Shown here: positions 19,171-27,799 of the stretch, piece after piece
Numbering within the stretch: the stretch's first letter is position 1
How the letters are laid out: the number at the start of each line of letters is the position of its first letter
From: Alcaligenes endophyticus
GTDB lineage: Bacteria > Pseudomonadota > Gammaproteobacteria > Burkholderiales > Burkholderiaceae_B
DNA: 64,000 nucleotides
Assembly: GCF_026344035.1 (NCBI RefSeq)
Contig: NZ_JAPKND010000010.1
Coordinates: 1 to 64,000, forward strand
Direction of reading: 5' to 3'
Program-made: the position numbers and the translations under genes
The notes under the pieces: model-generated
What the model was told of the DNA's origin: nothing
Database searches by the model: none
What the model saw: the letters and a program-made list of their open reading frames with translations, nothing else

Positions 19171-19198
19171 TATATAAAAATAAAATCGCGTAGGACAA
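19171..19198 (-). promoter_or_regulatory. Putative prpF promoter
   Basis: Reading leftward, TTGTCC (19198-19193) and TATATA (19176-19171) are 16 bases apart, close to the sigma-70 consensus. The operator at 19157-19170 begins next to the -10. This gives prpF a promoter of its own in the 64 bp between gntR and prpF. Confidence 0.45.
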
Positions 19199-19203
19199 CT
19201 GGG

Positions 19204-20106
19204 TTAGTCGACCAGTCGGCTAAATTGAGCCACTTTTTCAATACTGGCATTACCCAAATGCCGAGCCAATAACTGGGCAGCCTGCTCCCGTTCACCTTGC
19301 TCCAGTAAATCCAGAATCGCTATGTGCTCAAGACACTGCCGCCGCACGCGCTCCCTATCCACCGATGCTTGATACTCTAACAAGCGTCGTAATTGATTTT
19401 GCCGAATAATGGTTTGCACAATAAAGCGGTTCCCAGAAAGGCTGGCTATCGCCTCATGAAAATTGGCATTGGCGCTGTACATTTCGGCATACCCAGCGTG
19501 CTTATAGCCACCACCGGCTAAAGCCTGCTGCTGTTTACGCACACGATTAATCACCTCGCTATCAATGCTAAAGTCTGGCATCAGCATGGCCGCAGGCTCA
19601 AGCACTTGGCGTAATGCATAACTTTCCTCGCAAGCACGCGGACCATCTATCATGGGTAAAAAGCTCCACCCTTTACTGGCACGTTGCTCCATCCAACCCT
19701 CGTTCGCCGCACGGGCCAGAATACGCCGGGCGCGTTCGCGCGTCAGATCATACCGGCGCATGACCTCATTCTCCGTCAACACGGTAGGCAATAAACCTGC
19801 CATTTTTTCCCGCGCTAAGGTTAAATAATTTTGCTCTTCAACGCTAATATTCAAGCGCTCATCAAACTCGCCCAACTCATCTGCACTTTTCAAAAGATAC
19901 AAGCCACGCCTACCTTCCTGCGGCCCCACAACCTGATGATCGCGCAAATAGGACAACGCACTGCGAATCGGTGAACGCGAAGCGCCCAATACCTCTTCGA
20001 GCGACTGCTCGGTCATGTGATGACCAGCCTGCATGTTTTCCGCGCGCACATGCTCCAGCAAACGATGCGCTAAAGTGATGTGTAAAGAGTTGTAGTCATT
20101 TTTCAT
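19204..20106 (-). CDS. GntR-family regulator, FCD type with two winged-helix segments
   Basis: A 300-residue regulator. Residues about 8-70 form a winged helix (LEEVLGASRSPIRSALSYLRDHQVV). Residues about 90-150 look like a second one (ENEVMRRYDLTRERARRILARAANEGWM). Residues 160-295 are a helical FCD ligand-binding domain of the FadR group (FHEAIASLSGNRF, HIAILDLLEQGEREQAAQLLARHL). Ordinary FadR-group proteins are about 230-250 residues with one winged helix, so this one is longer. It sits between prpF and the divergent aconitase gene, and matching inverted repeats lie before prpF and before its own gene. It probably represses itself and prpF, and perhaps the aconitase, with a tricarboxylate as the likely effector (inference). 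Confidence 0.85.
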   Translation of the reverse strand: MKNDYNSLHITLAHRLLEHVRAENMQAGHHMTEQSLEEVLGASRSPIRSALSYLRDHQVVGPQEGRRGLYLLKSADELGEFDERLNISVEEQNYLTLAREKMAGLLPTVLTENEVMRRYDLTRERARRILARAANEGWMEQRASKGWSFLPMIDGPRACEESYALRQVLEPAAMLMPDFSIDSEVINRVRKQQQALAGGGYKHAGYAEMYSANANFHEAIASLSGNRFIVQTIIRQNQLRRLLEYQASVDRERVRRQCLEHIAILDLLEQGEREQAAQLLARHLGNASIEKVAQFSRLVD

Positions 20107-20131
20107 CAGTAAACCTGAAAGCGGAAAATAG

Positions 20132-20145
20132 CTGGTGTATACCAG
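20132..20145. promoter_or_regulatory. Inverted-repeat operator between gntR and the aconitase gene
   Basis: CTGGTGTATACCAG shares the core GGTGTATACC with the site before prpF. It lies 8 bases downstream of the proposed gntR -10 element, a position suited to autorepression, and within the divergent intergenic region shared with the aconitase gene. Confidence 0.65.
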
Positions 20146-20153
20146 TGGTATTT

Positions 20154-20181
20154 ATTGTACTATATACTAACTAAATACAAA
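20154..20181 (-). promoter_or_regulatory. Putative gntR promoter
   Basis: Reading leftward, TTTGTA (20181-20176) and TACAAT (20159-20154) are 16 bases apart. The AT-rich stretch 20150-20200 is the only plausible promoter zone between the divergent genes, so it may also carry the aconitase promoter, which I could not pin down. Confidence 0.4.
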
Positions 20182-20269
20182 CTAATTGTTTTGTCTTTGA
20201 ACATAAACCTGCCTGAGCCTTTTTTTCAGCCTACACCGAAATTTGGCCAACCCTTAACTTGAGTTTGCT

Positions 20270-22933
20270 ATGACCTCTCACGTCGCTTTGCAAGACCTGC
20301 AACTGGGCTCACGTACCGTACAGTATGTGCCCATCAGCCAAGTACCAGAAATAGATACGCTGCCCTTTTCTTTGCGCGTACTCCTAGAGAACCTCTATCG
20401 CCAACAAGCTTTACGGGACGGTGATGTCAGTTCAGAGATAGAGTCTTTACTCCAACGTCGAGTCGGCGACGGCATCACTTTTTATCCTGCGCGCGTGTTT
20501 GGGCAAGATATTTTGGGGCTCGTGATGCTGCTCGACATGGCGGCCATGCGTGAGGGAGTGCAAAATGCGGGCGGCAACGCCTCTTTAGTGCGCCCACATG
20601 TGCCTATCGACGTCATTATTGACCACTCTTTACAAGTCGATAGCTGGGCCAATCCGCAAGCGGCCGACATCAACTTAGCACGTGAATATCAGCGCAACGG
20701 CGAGCGCTTTGCCTTCCTGCGTTGGTGTGCTAGCGCCTTTGACGGGGTTAAAGTGGTTCCCCCAGGCAAAGGCATCATGCACCAACTGCATATTGAAAAC
20801 ATTGGCCAAGTGGTTTGGAGTAAAGAAGATCAGGACCAAACACTGGTTTACCCAGACAGTTGCGTCGGCACCGACAGCCACACTCCTATGGTCAACGGTT
20901 TAGGTATTTTAGGCTGGGGAGTAGGCGGCATTGAAGCCGAAGCTGTAATGGTTGGCCTACCTGTCACCATCGCTTTACCGGCGGTAGTGGGTATAGAGCT
21001 CAAAGGAAAACTGCAAGATGGCGTACTCCCTACTGACTTAGTATTAGTCATTACACAAAAACTGCGCGAACTCGGCGTAGTCGGACAGTTTGTCGAATTC
21101 TTTGGTGAAAGCGTTGATGAACTGTCACTAGGTGACCGAGGCATGATTGCTAATATGGCTCCAGAGTACGGAGCTACGGCAGTTTTCTTCCCTATTGACC
21201 AAGCCGCACTAAACTATATGCGCACTACAGGTCGCAGCGAGGAACAAATTGACCTAGTGGAACAGTATTGCAAAGTGCAAAAACTCTGGCGTGACGAGCA
21301 TACTCCTGCACCGACTTTCGACACTGTCATTACACTCGATTTATCAACGATCAAGCCTTGCATCGCTGGACCAAGTAACCCAGAGGACTATCTTCCATTA
21401 GACCAAGCCTCCCACGATTTCCCCGCTCACGTAGAGAAAATCTCAGGTAAAACATACAATCCAGAACGTGCTGTGCCCGTCAAAGGTACTGACATCATGC
21501 TGCGCGATGGCGATGTCGTGATCGCAGCCATCACCTCTTGCACTAATACCGCCAATCCCGCCAATATGATGGCGGCTGGACTAGTAGCAAAAAAGGCCGC
21601 TGCATTAGGCTTACGCAGCAAACCATGGGTTAAAACCTCTTTAGTGCCAGGTAGTCAAGTTACCGCTGATGTATTGCAGCGTGCCGGATTACAAGACAGC
21701 CTTGATATTTTAGGCTTTAACATCGCCGGCTTTGGTTGCACGACCTGTAACGGAGGTTCTGGCCCATTACCCGCCGAGATTGTGGAAGCGATTGAGTCTG
21801 AAAAACTCATCGCCACTGCCGTGTTATCGGGCAACCGTAACTTTGAGGGTCGTATCCACGCCAACGTCCGTGCCGCTTACTTAGCCTCGCCAGCCCTCGT
21901 GGTGGCCTATGCCCTAGCAGGTAATTTGCGTGTAGACCTCACTCAAGATGCATTAGGCACCGACCCAGACGGTAATCCGATTTACCTGAAAGATATTTGG
22001 CCCACTACCCAAGAGGTTAACCAAGCCATAGAAGGCGCCTATGATCGTCAGTTGTTTATTGACCGCTACAGCGAACTGTATGATGGTGGTGAACCTTGGG
22101 ATGCCTTAGCACGCGAAAGTGATGGTAACTATCCTTGGGAACCTGACAGCACGTACATACGCAAACCGCCCTACTTTGATGGTTTACGTTTAACGCCTGC
22201 GCCAATCACAGATCTGGTCGGTATGCGCCCCTTGGCAATTTTAGGTGACTCCATCACTACTGACCATATCTCCCCTTCTGGCTCAATTAGCCTAGGCACG
22301 CCTGCTGCTGACTTTTTGCAGTCTAAAGGAGTGGCACAAAAAGACTTTAATAACTACACCACTCGTCGCGCGAATCATGAAATCGTCAAGCGAGCCACCT
22401 TTGCCAACATTCGTTTGCGCAATAAAATTGTCCCTGGCGTGGAAGGCGGCGTCACAAAGCTCATGCCCGACGGCGAAGTGATGCGCATTTTTGAGGCTGC
22501 GCAACAATACCAAGAGCGCCATGTGCCTTTGGTCGTCATTGCCGGTAAGAACTATGGTTGCGGCTCCTCGCGCGACTCAGCAGCTAAGGGCCCTGCCTTA
22601 CTAGGTGTAAAAGCAGTGATTACCGAGGGTTTTGAACGCATTCACCGTACCAACCTGGTGGGCATGGGTGTGTTGCCCCTGCAGTTTAAGGAAGGCACGA
22701 ATGCGGAAACGCTGGGCTTGGATGGCTCAGAAACTTTGGACATTTTGAATCTAGCTCAAGATGTGGGTGTACGTTCAACCGTTCAATGTCGCATTACACG
22801 AGCCGATGGCAGTCAATTAACGGTTCCGCTCACTGTGCGACTGGACACCACAGAGGACGTAGAGTACTGGCGCCATGGCGGTATTTTACCGCGCGTGTGG
22901 CGTAACTACATGGAGCAGTCAAACGCCATTTAA
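20270..22933 (+). CDS. acnA: Aconitate hydratase, AcnA-type
   Basis: An 887-residue aconitase of the AcnA/IRP type, which interconverts citrate and isocitrate through cis-aconitate on a [4Fe-4S] cluster. The cluster ligands are Cys424 (in TSCTNTANPANM), Cys490 and Cys493 (in FGCTTCNGGSGPLP). GTDSHTPMVNGLGILGWGVGGIEAEA and the swivel-domain motif GKNYGCGSSRDSAAKGP are intact. The text after the last cluster cysteine is NGGSGPLP, where most AcnA proteins read IGNSGPLP; this is closer to the NGMSG of AcnD. It is therefore a divergent AcnA and may accept 2-methylaconitate or be tuned to the neighbouring PrpF. It is divergent from gntR and ends at a strong terminator. Confidence 0.9.
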   Translation: MTSHVALQDLQLGSRTVQYVPISQVPEIDTLPFSLRVLLENLYRQQALRDGDVSSEIESLLQRRVGDGITFYPARVFGQDILGLVMLLDMAAMREGVQNAGGNASLVRPHVPIDVIIDHSLQVDSWANPQAADINLAREYQRNGERFAFLRWCASAFDGVKVVPPGKGIMHQLHIENIGQVVWSKEDQDQTLVYPDSCVGTDSHTPMVNGLGILGWGVGGIEAEAVMVGLPVTIALPAVVGIELKGKLQDGVLPTDLVLVITQKLRELGVVGQFVEFFGESVDELSLGDRGMIANMAPEYGATAVFFPIDQAALNYMRTTGRSEEQIDLVEQYCKVQKLWRDEHTPAPTFDTVITLDLSTIKPCIAGPSNPEDYLPLDQASHDFPAHVEKISGKTYNPERAVPVKGTDIMLRDGDVVIAAITSCTNTANPANMMAAGLVAKKAAALGLRSKPWVKTSLVPGSQVTADVLQRAGLQDSLDILGFNIAGFGCTTCNGGSGPLPAEIVEAIESEKLIATAVLSGNRNFEGRIHANVRAAYLASPALVVAYALAGNLRVDLTQDALGTDPDGNPIYLKDIWPTTQEVNQAIEGAYDRQLFIDRYSELYDGGEPWDALARESDGNYPWEPDSTYIRKPPYFDGLRLTPAPITDLVGMRPLAILGDSITTDHISPSGSISLGTPAADFLQSKGVAQKDFNNYTTRRANHEIVKRATFANIRLRNKIVPGVEGGVTKLMPDGEVMRIFEAAQQYQERHVPLVVIAGKNYGCGSSRDSAAKGPALLGVKAVITEGFERIHRTNLVGMGVLPLQFKEGTNAETLGLDGSETLDILNLAQDVGVRSTVQCRITRADGSQLTVPLTVRLDTTEDVEYWRHGGILPRVWRNYMEQSNAI

Positions 22934-22945
22934 GTGTTACCCTAT

Positions 22946-22985
22946 ACAACGCCCACCGCTATCATCGCGGTGGGCGTTGTTGTTT
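22946..22985 (+). terminator. Strong intrinsic terminator after acnA
   Basis: A perfect 14-bp stem (22946-22959 with 22967-22980, arms ACAACGCCCACCGC and its complement) with a 7-base loop is followed by TGTTT. It begins 12 bases after the acnA stop and ends transcription before ghrA. Confidence 0.85.
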
Positions 22986-23012
22986 AACCAACTTTAATAA
23001 AATGTGATGCAG

Positions 23013-23945
23013 ATGAAAATTGTCTTTTTTTACCCCAATCCAGATAAAGCCCATCAATGGGCGGCCCAGCTTAAGGCCGAAGGCGTGGAGTTTGAGGCAA
23101 TTTTCTGGCAACCCGATCAAACAGTTAGTGCTGATTACGCTATTGTCTGGCTCCCCCCCGAAGAGTTTTTTACTTCAGTGCAAGATCTACAAGCCGTATT
23201 CAACATGGGGGCAGGGGTCGACGCACTACTTAACAATAAATATTTACCGGCCGACCTACCCGTTGTACGCCTCGATGATGCCGAAATGGGGTTGAAAATG
23301 ACTGAGTATGTAGTGCATGCTATTGCCCAGATCACCCGTCGGCTAGACCAATACACAGCCCTACAACAGCAAAAGGTATGGTCTGGAACGGCTGACTATC
23401 CGTACTTTGAGAAATGGCCCGTTGGAATCATGGGGTTTGGCCGTGTAGGCCAGCAGATAGCAGACGTCGTCCATGCTTTGGGGTATCCCGTTCATACTTG
23501 GTCACGCACTGCCAAAACAGCAGAAGGCATAACATGTCACCATGGCCAAACAGGGTTAAAGGAGTTTTTACGATCGACAAAAATTCTGATCAATGTATTA
23601 CCATTAACCCCCGACACCACGAATATTTTGAATGCTGAGAACCTGGCACAATTACAGCCCGGCAGCTCTCTCATTAATATTGGTCGAGGCCACCATGTGG
23701 TTGATAATGACTTATTACAAGCGTTAGACAGCCAGCATATGGCTGGCGCCATATTGGATGTGTTCCGTACTGAGCCCTTACCAAGCGAACATCCCTTTTG
23801 GAGCCATCCAGCAATTCGCATCACTCCCCATATTTCAGGCCCCACCCATGCTGCAAAAGCCATCCAGCAAATAGCGCAACGCATACATGCGCAGCAAGCA
23901 GGCCTTCCCCTAGAGGGCGTTATAGACCGGCAAACAGGCTACTGA
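23013..23945 (+). CDS. ghrA: Glyoxylate/hydroxypyruvate reductase A (D-2-hydroxyacid dehydrogenase)
   Basis: A member of the GhrA branch of D-2-hydroxyacid dehydrogenases, NAD(P)H-dependent reductases of glyoxylate and hydroxypyruvate. The Rossmann motif GIMGFGRVGQQIAD is near residue 138. The family signature NVLPLTPDTTNIL and the catalytic stretch ending in HISGPTH are present. MGAGVD near residue 68 is the substrate-loop pattern of GhrA. I start at the ATG at 23013 (MKIVFFYPN); in-frame GTG and ATG codons 6-9 bases upstream are alternatives, and no clear ribosome binding site decides. Its 3' end overlaps the opposing prepilin peptidase gene by 7 bp. Confidence 0.88.
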   Translation: MKIVFFYPNPDKAHQWAAQLKAEGVEFEAIFWQPDQTVSADYAIVWLPPEEFFTSVQDLQAVFNMGAGVDALLNNKYLPADLPVVRLDDAEMGLKMTEYVVHAIAQITRRLDQYTALQQQKVWSGTADYPYFEKWPVGIMGFGRVGQQIADVVHALGYPVHTWSRTAKTAEGITCHHGQTGLKEFLRSTKILINVLPLTPDTTNILNAENLAQLQPGSSLINIGRGHHVVDNDLLQALDSQHMAGAILDVFRTEPLPSEHPFWSHPAIRITPHISGPTHAAKAIQQIAQRIHAQQAGLPLEGVIDRQTGY

Positions 23946-24622
23946 TACGGAGAAAACTGAAAAAATAGCTGGCATACCCCTGCCGCTGCTAGGTAAGGCC
24001 CAAAATGTAAATAGCGACCTTGATACCAGCGGCCGATTGCCCAGATCAATGCTGCATATAATAAGGCTCCTAGCGAGCTAAGGAGCAGTAAGGTGGGTAA
24101 GGTAGCCAACCCAAACCAAGCGGTTAGTGCGGCTAATAACTTAAAGTCGCCATGCCCCATGCCCTGTTTATTGCGTAACCAGATAAAACCGGCATTGATC
24201 AACCAAAGAAAACCATACGCACATGCTGCCCCTAACACGGCCATTTCAAGGGTAGTGTACATCTCTCCCACATTGACCAGTAACCCCAACCATAATAAAG
24301 GCTGTGTTAGGGCATCAGGCAAGTAGCCGGTTTCCGAATCGATCCAAGCCAGCACAAGCACTGCCACTAAGAAGGTAGCGGCAGCAAGAGTACGGTAATC
24401 AAGCCCATAAACCAACCCTGTTATGGGAAGCAACACAAATAGCAAGGTGACCAGTATGACTCTGCTGGTATAACTATGTGTGACGAACTGCTGAGGCTGG
24501 TGTTGCGCCAGTTCACGCAATAAACCCAGCCCCCACCAACATAGAGGCCGAAGCAAAACGCCCCCCCACAACAAGGCTAACACTGCAGCTAAAACATGGT
24601 CCCTGTCGAACACGACTCGCAT
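23939..24622 (-). CDS. Short prepilin peptidase (A24 family, PilD-like)
   Basis: A 227-residue polytopic membrane protein of the A24 aspartyl protease family, which cleaves type IV prepilin or pseudopilin leaders. The two catalytic aspartates are Asp95 (AWIDSETGYLPD) and Asp159 in the GMGHGD motif. Typical PilD is about 280-290 residues, with an N-terminal methyltransferase domain and a four-cysteine zinc motif. Those cysteines are absent here and the N-terminus is short, so it probably cleaves but does not N-methylate. No pilin genes are nearby. The gene is monocistronic, divergent from the DUF4139 gene. Confidence 0.82.
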   Translation of the reverse strand: MRVVFDRDHVLAAVLALLWGGVLLRPLCWWGLGLLRELAQHQPQQFVTHSYTSRVILVTLLFVLLPITGLVYGLDYRTLAAATFLVAVLVLAWIDSETGYLPDALTQPLLWLGLLVNVGEMYTTLEMAVLGAACAYGFLWLINAGFIWLRNKQGMGHGDFKLLAALTAWFGLATLPTLLLLSSLGALLYAALIWAIGRWYQGRYLHFGPYLAAAGVCQLFFQFSPYQ

Positions 24623-24805
24623 ATCGTTTCCTAACGCTACTATAAAGATTCCATGCCGGATACTAGCAGAGAAGCACGCGAAACTCGATGTCTACTGAGC
24701 ACTATCACTCTGGGAAAAATTTGGCACAAAATTTACTTACACACCAGTGAGCTAAATACGATCCAATACGAGATAATGAGACGTTCCCCTTTTAGGAGTG
24801 ATGTT

Positions 24806-26791
24806 ATGTCAGCACGTAAGCCGCTACGCTTTTCACCCACTTACTTAAGCCTTGCCCTTAGTCTATGCCTGATTCACCCAACTAGCTGGGCAGACAGCAT
24901 TCGTAAAGTAACACTTTCTACTGCCGGTTTAGCTGACATCGTCCGCCAACTTGATCTACCTGAAAAAGGCCCTTTAAGCTTCACCGTACCCCTTGATCAG
25001 GTCAATGATGTGCTGAAAACATTGATGGTCACTGATGGTAAAAACCAAATTAGCAGCATCACTCTCACCGGTCTGGCCCCCTTAGATAGCAGCTTTTCAG
25101 GGATGCCTTTTAACGCTGAAAGCTTGAGCTCCATTGCCACTTTAGCAGAACATCTACGCGGTGTACGCGTGCGCGCGAACTCCAATGGGCGCAGCCTAGA
25201 AGGCAAGGTATTAGGCGTTGAAACACAACATAACGGACAAACATCTGAAACGGTGTTGTCATTGCTAGTGAATGAAGGGGAAGTGCACACCTTGCGCTTA
25301 GCCGCTGATAGCAGCTTGCAAGTATTAGACCCAAAAGTTCAAGCCCAACTACAACAAGCAAGCGTTATCTTGGCACAGCAAACCAATGATAATCAACGCG
25401 CTATAAACGTCAACCTGGAGCAGCCTCAAGGCTCTGTTGTTGAGCTCAATTACCTGATTGCTGCCCCAGTGTGGAAAACCACCTATAGACTGTTAATCGA
25501 AAAAGAAAAAACCCGCTTACAAGCTTGGGCTGTACTCGAGAACACCACCGGACAAGACTGGAATCAAATCCAATTAAGCCTGAACTCGGGTGCGCCCGTT
25601 TTATTTCAACAAGCGCTACTACAGCAATATTGGCACGATAGGCCCTACTTACCCATTGCCGTAGGAAGCAGCGAAGCACCCGAGGCCGACCGTCAACAAG
25701 TTATGTTTGACTCCGCCGTGGCGCCTGCCCCTGCCATGGCAGCGGGCGCCGCGCATCAAGAAAGACAAAAAAATGCCATGGCGGCACGTAGCAAAAGTAT
25801 CGTTAGAAACTATGAGGCACCCAGCTTAGCAACGGCGCTTAGCCAAGAAAGTCAGACTCAAGTGCAATTTACGATTGCTGATCCGGTAACGGTTCCGCAA
25901 GGGCAAACCGTATCCGTGCCAATCATTGATAGCTCCCTACAAGCAGAACGTGTCTCGGTGTATCGACAAGGCCAAAGCAGCAGCCATCCAACCGCGGCTA
26001 TTTACCTTAATAACACGCTCGATAGCAGTCTACCGCCTGGCATCATGACCGTGTTTGATGCGCAAACAGGCCATGTTGGTGATGCCGAGTTGGCGGGTCT
26101 ACCGACTGGTGAATCGCGACTTATTTATTTTGCCCAAAATAATAAAATACACATCCGCCAAGAACAGCAGGAACGGCACGAAATCTTACACACTAAGGTC
26201 AGTGATGGTGTTGCCAAAACAGCTTGGCAACAAAGCATAGACCTGCGTTTCGATATCAAAGGCGCCCAAGATCAAGCAAGCGTTGTCGTGCTTGAGCTAC
26301 CTCGCCGCTCGGGTTGGGAATTTAGCAGCGATGCCAAGGTAGAAACTACCCAACAGTCTTATCGATTACGCGTGCCAGTACCAGCGGGTGCAACTAAACA
26401 GGTGCTTGCTACCTTTAGCCGTACCGAGGCGCAGTCACTACGCCTAGATGACATCGACGACAACACATTACAAGCCTGGAGCCAAGCCAAACTCAACGAC
26501 GAGCTGAGTAAAGCCCTACCTGAACTGCTGCGTTTACACGCAAAGGTGCAGGCAGCTCATGCTGTGTATACGCAAGCTCAGACTCAACTTGAAGAGGCGA
26601 GCGCTGAACAACTGCGTATCCGTGAAAATCTAACTGCTGTCAGCGAACAAAGTAATTTAGGTCAACGCTTCACCGAGCAACTGGCTAGCCAAGAGGATCT
26701 GATCTTAGCTGCCCGCCAAGAGCTACAACAAGCGCGGGAAACGTGGCAAAGTGCACGCGCCCAATTCCAACAAGCGTTGGCCGCTTTATAA
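24806..26791 (+). CDS. DUF4139-domain secreted protein (mucoidy-inhibitor MuiA-like)
   Basis: A 661-residue exported protein. The start is the ATG at 24806, preceded by AGGAG, giving a signal peptide (MSARKPLRF, then LSLALSLCLIHPTSWA) cut near residue 29. The body holds the DUF4139 region: VELNYLIAAPVWKTTYRL, then WAVLENTTGQDWNQIQLSLNSG, and later a beta-rich half ending in a coiled coil (about 575-661). Relatives are described as periplasmic or surface proteins of unknown function. A longer frame from 24653 lacks a convincing start. The 3' end overlaps the opposing LysR gene by 6 bp. Confidence 0.8.
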   Translation: MSARKPLRFSPTYLSLALSLCLIHPTSWADSIRKVTLSTAGLADIVRQLDLPEKGPLSFTVPLDQVNDVLKTLMVTDGKNQISSITLTGLAPLDSSFSGMPFNAESLSSIATLAEHLRGVRVRANSNGRSLEGKVLGVETQHNGQTSETVLSLLVNEGEVHTLRLAADSSLQVLDPKVQAQLQQASVILAQQTNDNQRAINVNLEQPQGSVVELNYLIAAPVWKTTYRLLIEKEKTRLQAWAVLENTTGQDWNQIQLSLNSGAPVLFQQALLQQYWHDRPYLPIAVGSSEAPEADRQQVMFDSAVAPAPAMAAGAAHQERQKNAMAARSKSIVRNYEAPSLATALSQESQTQVQFTIADPVTVPQGQTVSVPIIDSSLQAERVSVYRQGQSSSHPTAAIYLNNTLDSSLPPGIMTVFDAQTGHVGDAELAGLPTGESRLIYFAQNNKIHIRQEQQERHEILHTKVSDGVAKTAWQQSIDLRFDIKGAQDQASVVVLELPRRSGWEFSSDAKVETTQQSYRLRVPVPAGATKQVLATFSRTEAQSLRLDDIDDNTLQAWSQAKLNDELSKALPELLRLHAKVQAAHAVYTQAQTQLEEASAEQLRIRENLTAVSEQSNLGQRFTEQLASQEDLILAARQELQQARETWQSARAQFQQALAAL

Positions 26792-27667
26792 GTGCGGATC
26801 CTGCACCACACTGTGTTGCACTAGCTCTAAAAAAGCGTGTATAGCATGACCATGTACACGCTCTTTTAAGCAATAGACATATTCGTAAGAGTGCATAGAT
26901 ATATCAGCTAAGGGGATGGTGCGTAATTCGGTATGGGGAGGCACCTCACGTAAAGGTAGCAAGCTCGCCCCCATACCTCGGGCAATCGCCCAGCCTATGG
27001 CTTCACGACTGCCCATTTCTAGTACGCGGTGGGGCGCCTGCCCTGCCCGTTTAAATACTTTTAAACACAAGTCGCGTGTCATGGACCCAGACTCGCGTAA
27101 CAGCAATGGATAGCTGACTAGCTCTGCCGTACTGACCCGCGGCTGATGCGCCAAAGGATGATCCGCACGTACCACCACCACTAAAGGGTCACTGGCCAAC
27201 AAAATACGTTGCATACGCTCGTCCTCAACTAAAAAGGATGAGGCGATCACATCAAGCTGATAATCCATTAGTGAGGCCAATACGCGCTGTGAGTTGTCCA
27301 TACTTAAGGTTAATTCAACGCCGGGATAGGTACGCACAAACTGCTGTAAAACCCCCATGATGTAATAAGGTCCGGTAGCACCAATACGAAGCTTACCTTT
27401 CTTTAAATCGCGTAAATCGCGCAGTTGGAAGTCCACTTGAGCGGCCTGCCGCAACAGGGCCTCCACTTGCGGCAATAGGTGCTCACCCTCCTCGCTTAAG
27501 TACACTCCCTTGCCACGCCTATAAAAAAGCTCAATGCCATACTTGGCTTCGAGTTGACGCAAATGAGAGGTCACTGTTGGCTGGCTAATACCTAATTCCT
27601 TAGCCGCTCGCGTGATCGAGTTAGTACAAGCAATAGCATGGAAAGACTTAAGTTCTAAAGCCAGCAT
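26786..27667 (-). CDS. LysR regulator of aminoethylphosphonate catabolism
   Basis: A 293-residue LysR-type regulator. The N-terminal winged helix is SITRAAKELGISQPTVTSHLRQLEAKYGIELFYR in shortened family form, followed by the periplasmic-binding-protein-like effector domain (about 90-290). It diverges from the phosphonate transporter genes across 132 bp. Sequence and context fit the LysR group found with 2-aminoethylphosphonate (AEP) genes. Expected role: activator of the adjacent operon when AEP or an intermediate is present. The inverted repeat at 27701-27727 is its likely site. Confidence 0.85.
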   Translation of the reverse strand: MLALELKSFHAIACTNSITRAAKELGISQPTVTSHLRQLEAKYGIELFYRRGKGVYLSEEGEHLLPQVEALLRQAAQVDFQLRDLRDLKKGKLRIGATGPYYIMGVLQQFVRTYPGVELTLSMDNSQRVLASLMDYQLDVIASSFLVEDERMQRILLASDPLVVVVRADHPLAHQPRVSTAELVSYPLLLRESGSMTRDLCLKVFKRAGQAPHRVLEMGSREAIGWAIARGMGASLLPLREVPPHTELRTIPLADISMHSYEYVYCLKERVHGHAIHAFLELVQHSVVQDPHL

Positions 27668-27700
27668 AAAGATCCCGCAGAAAGAGTAAAAGACAAATTA

Positions 27701-27727
27701 TCTAATCTGTGTATTACAAGAATTAGA
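27701..27727. promoter_or_regulatory. Candidate LysR binding site of the AEP operon
   Basis: TCTAAT (27701-27706) and ATTAGA (27722-27727) form an inverted repeat with a 15-base spacer. It is 33 bp upstream of the LysR start and about 72 bp before the ABC ATPase start. Its size, AT-rich half sites and position between divergent genes fit an LTTR activation/autoregulation box. Confidence 0.45.
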
Positions 27728-27799
27728 GCATCTGTCATAAACACGCCACCTTGACGCGCCATACTTCCAGCCATCCCCTACTCAGATCAGGTAAACAGG

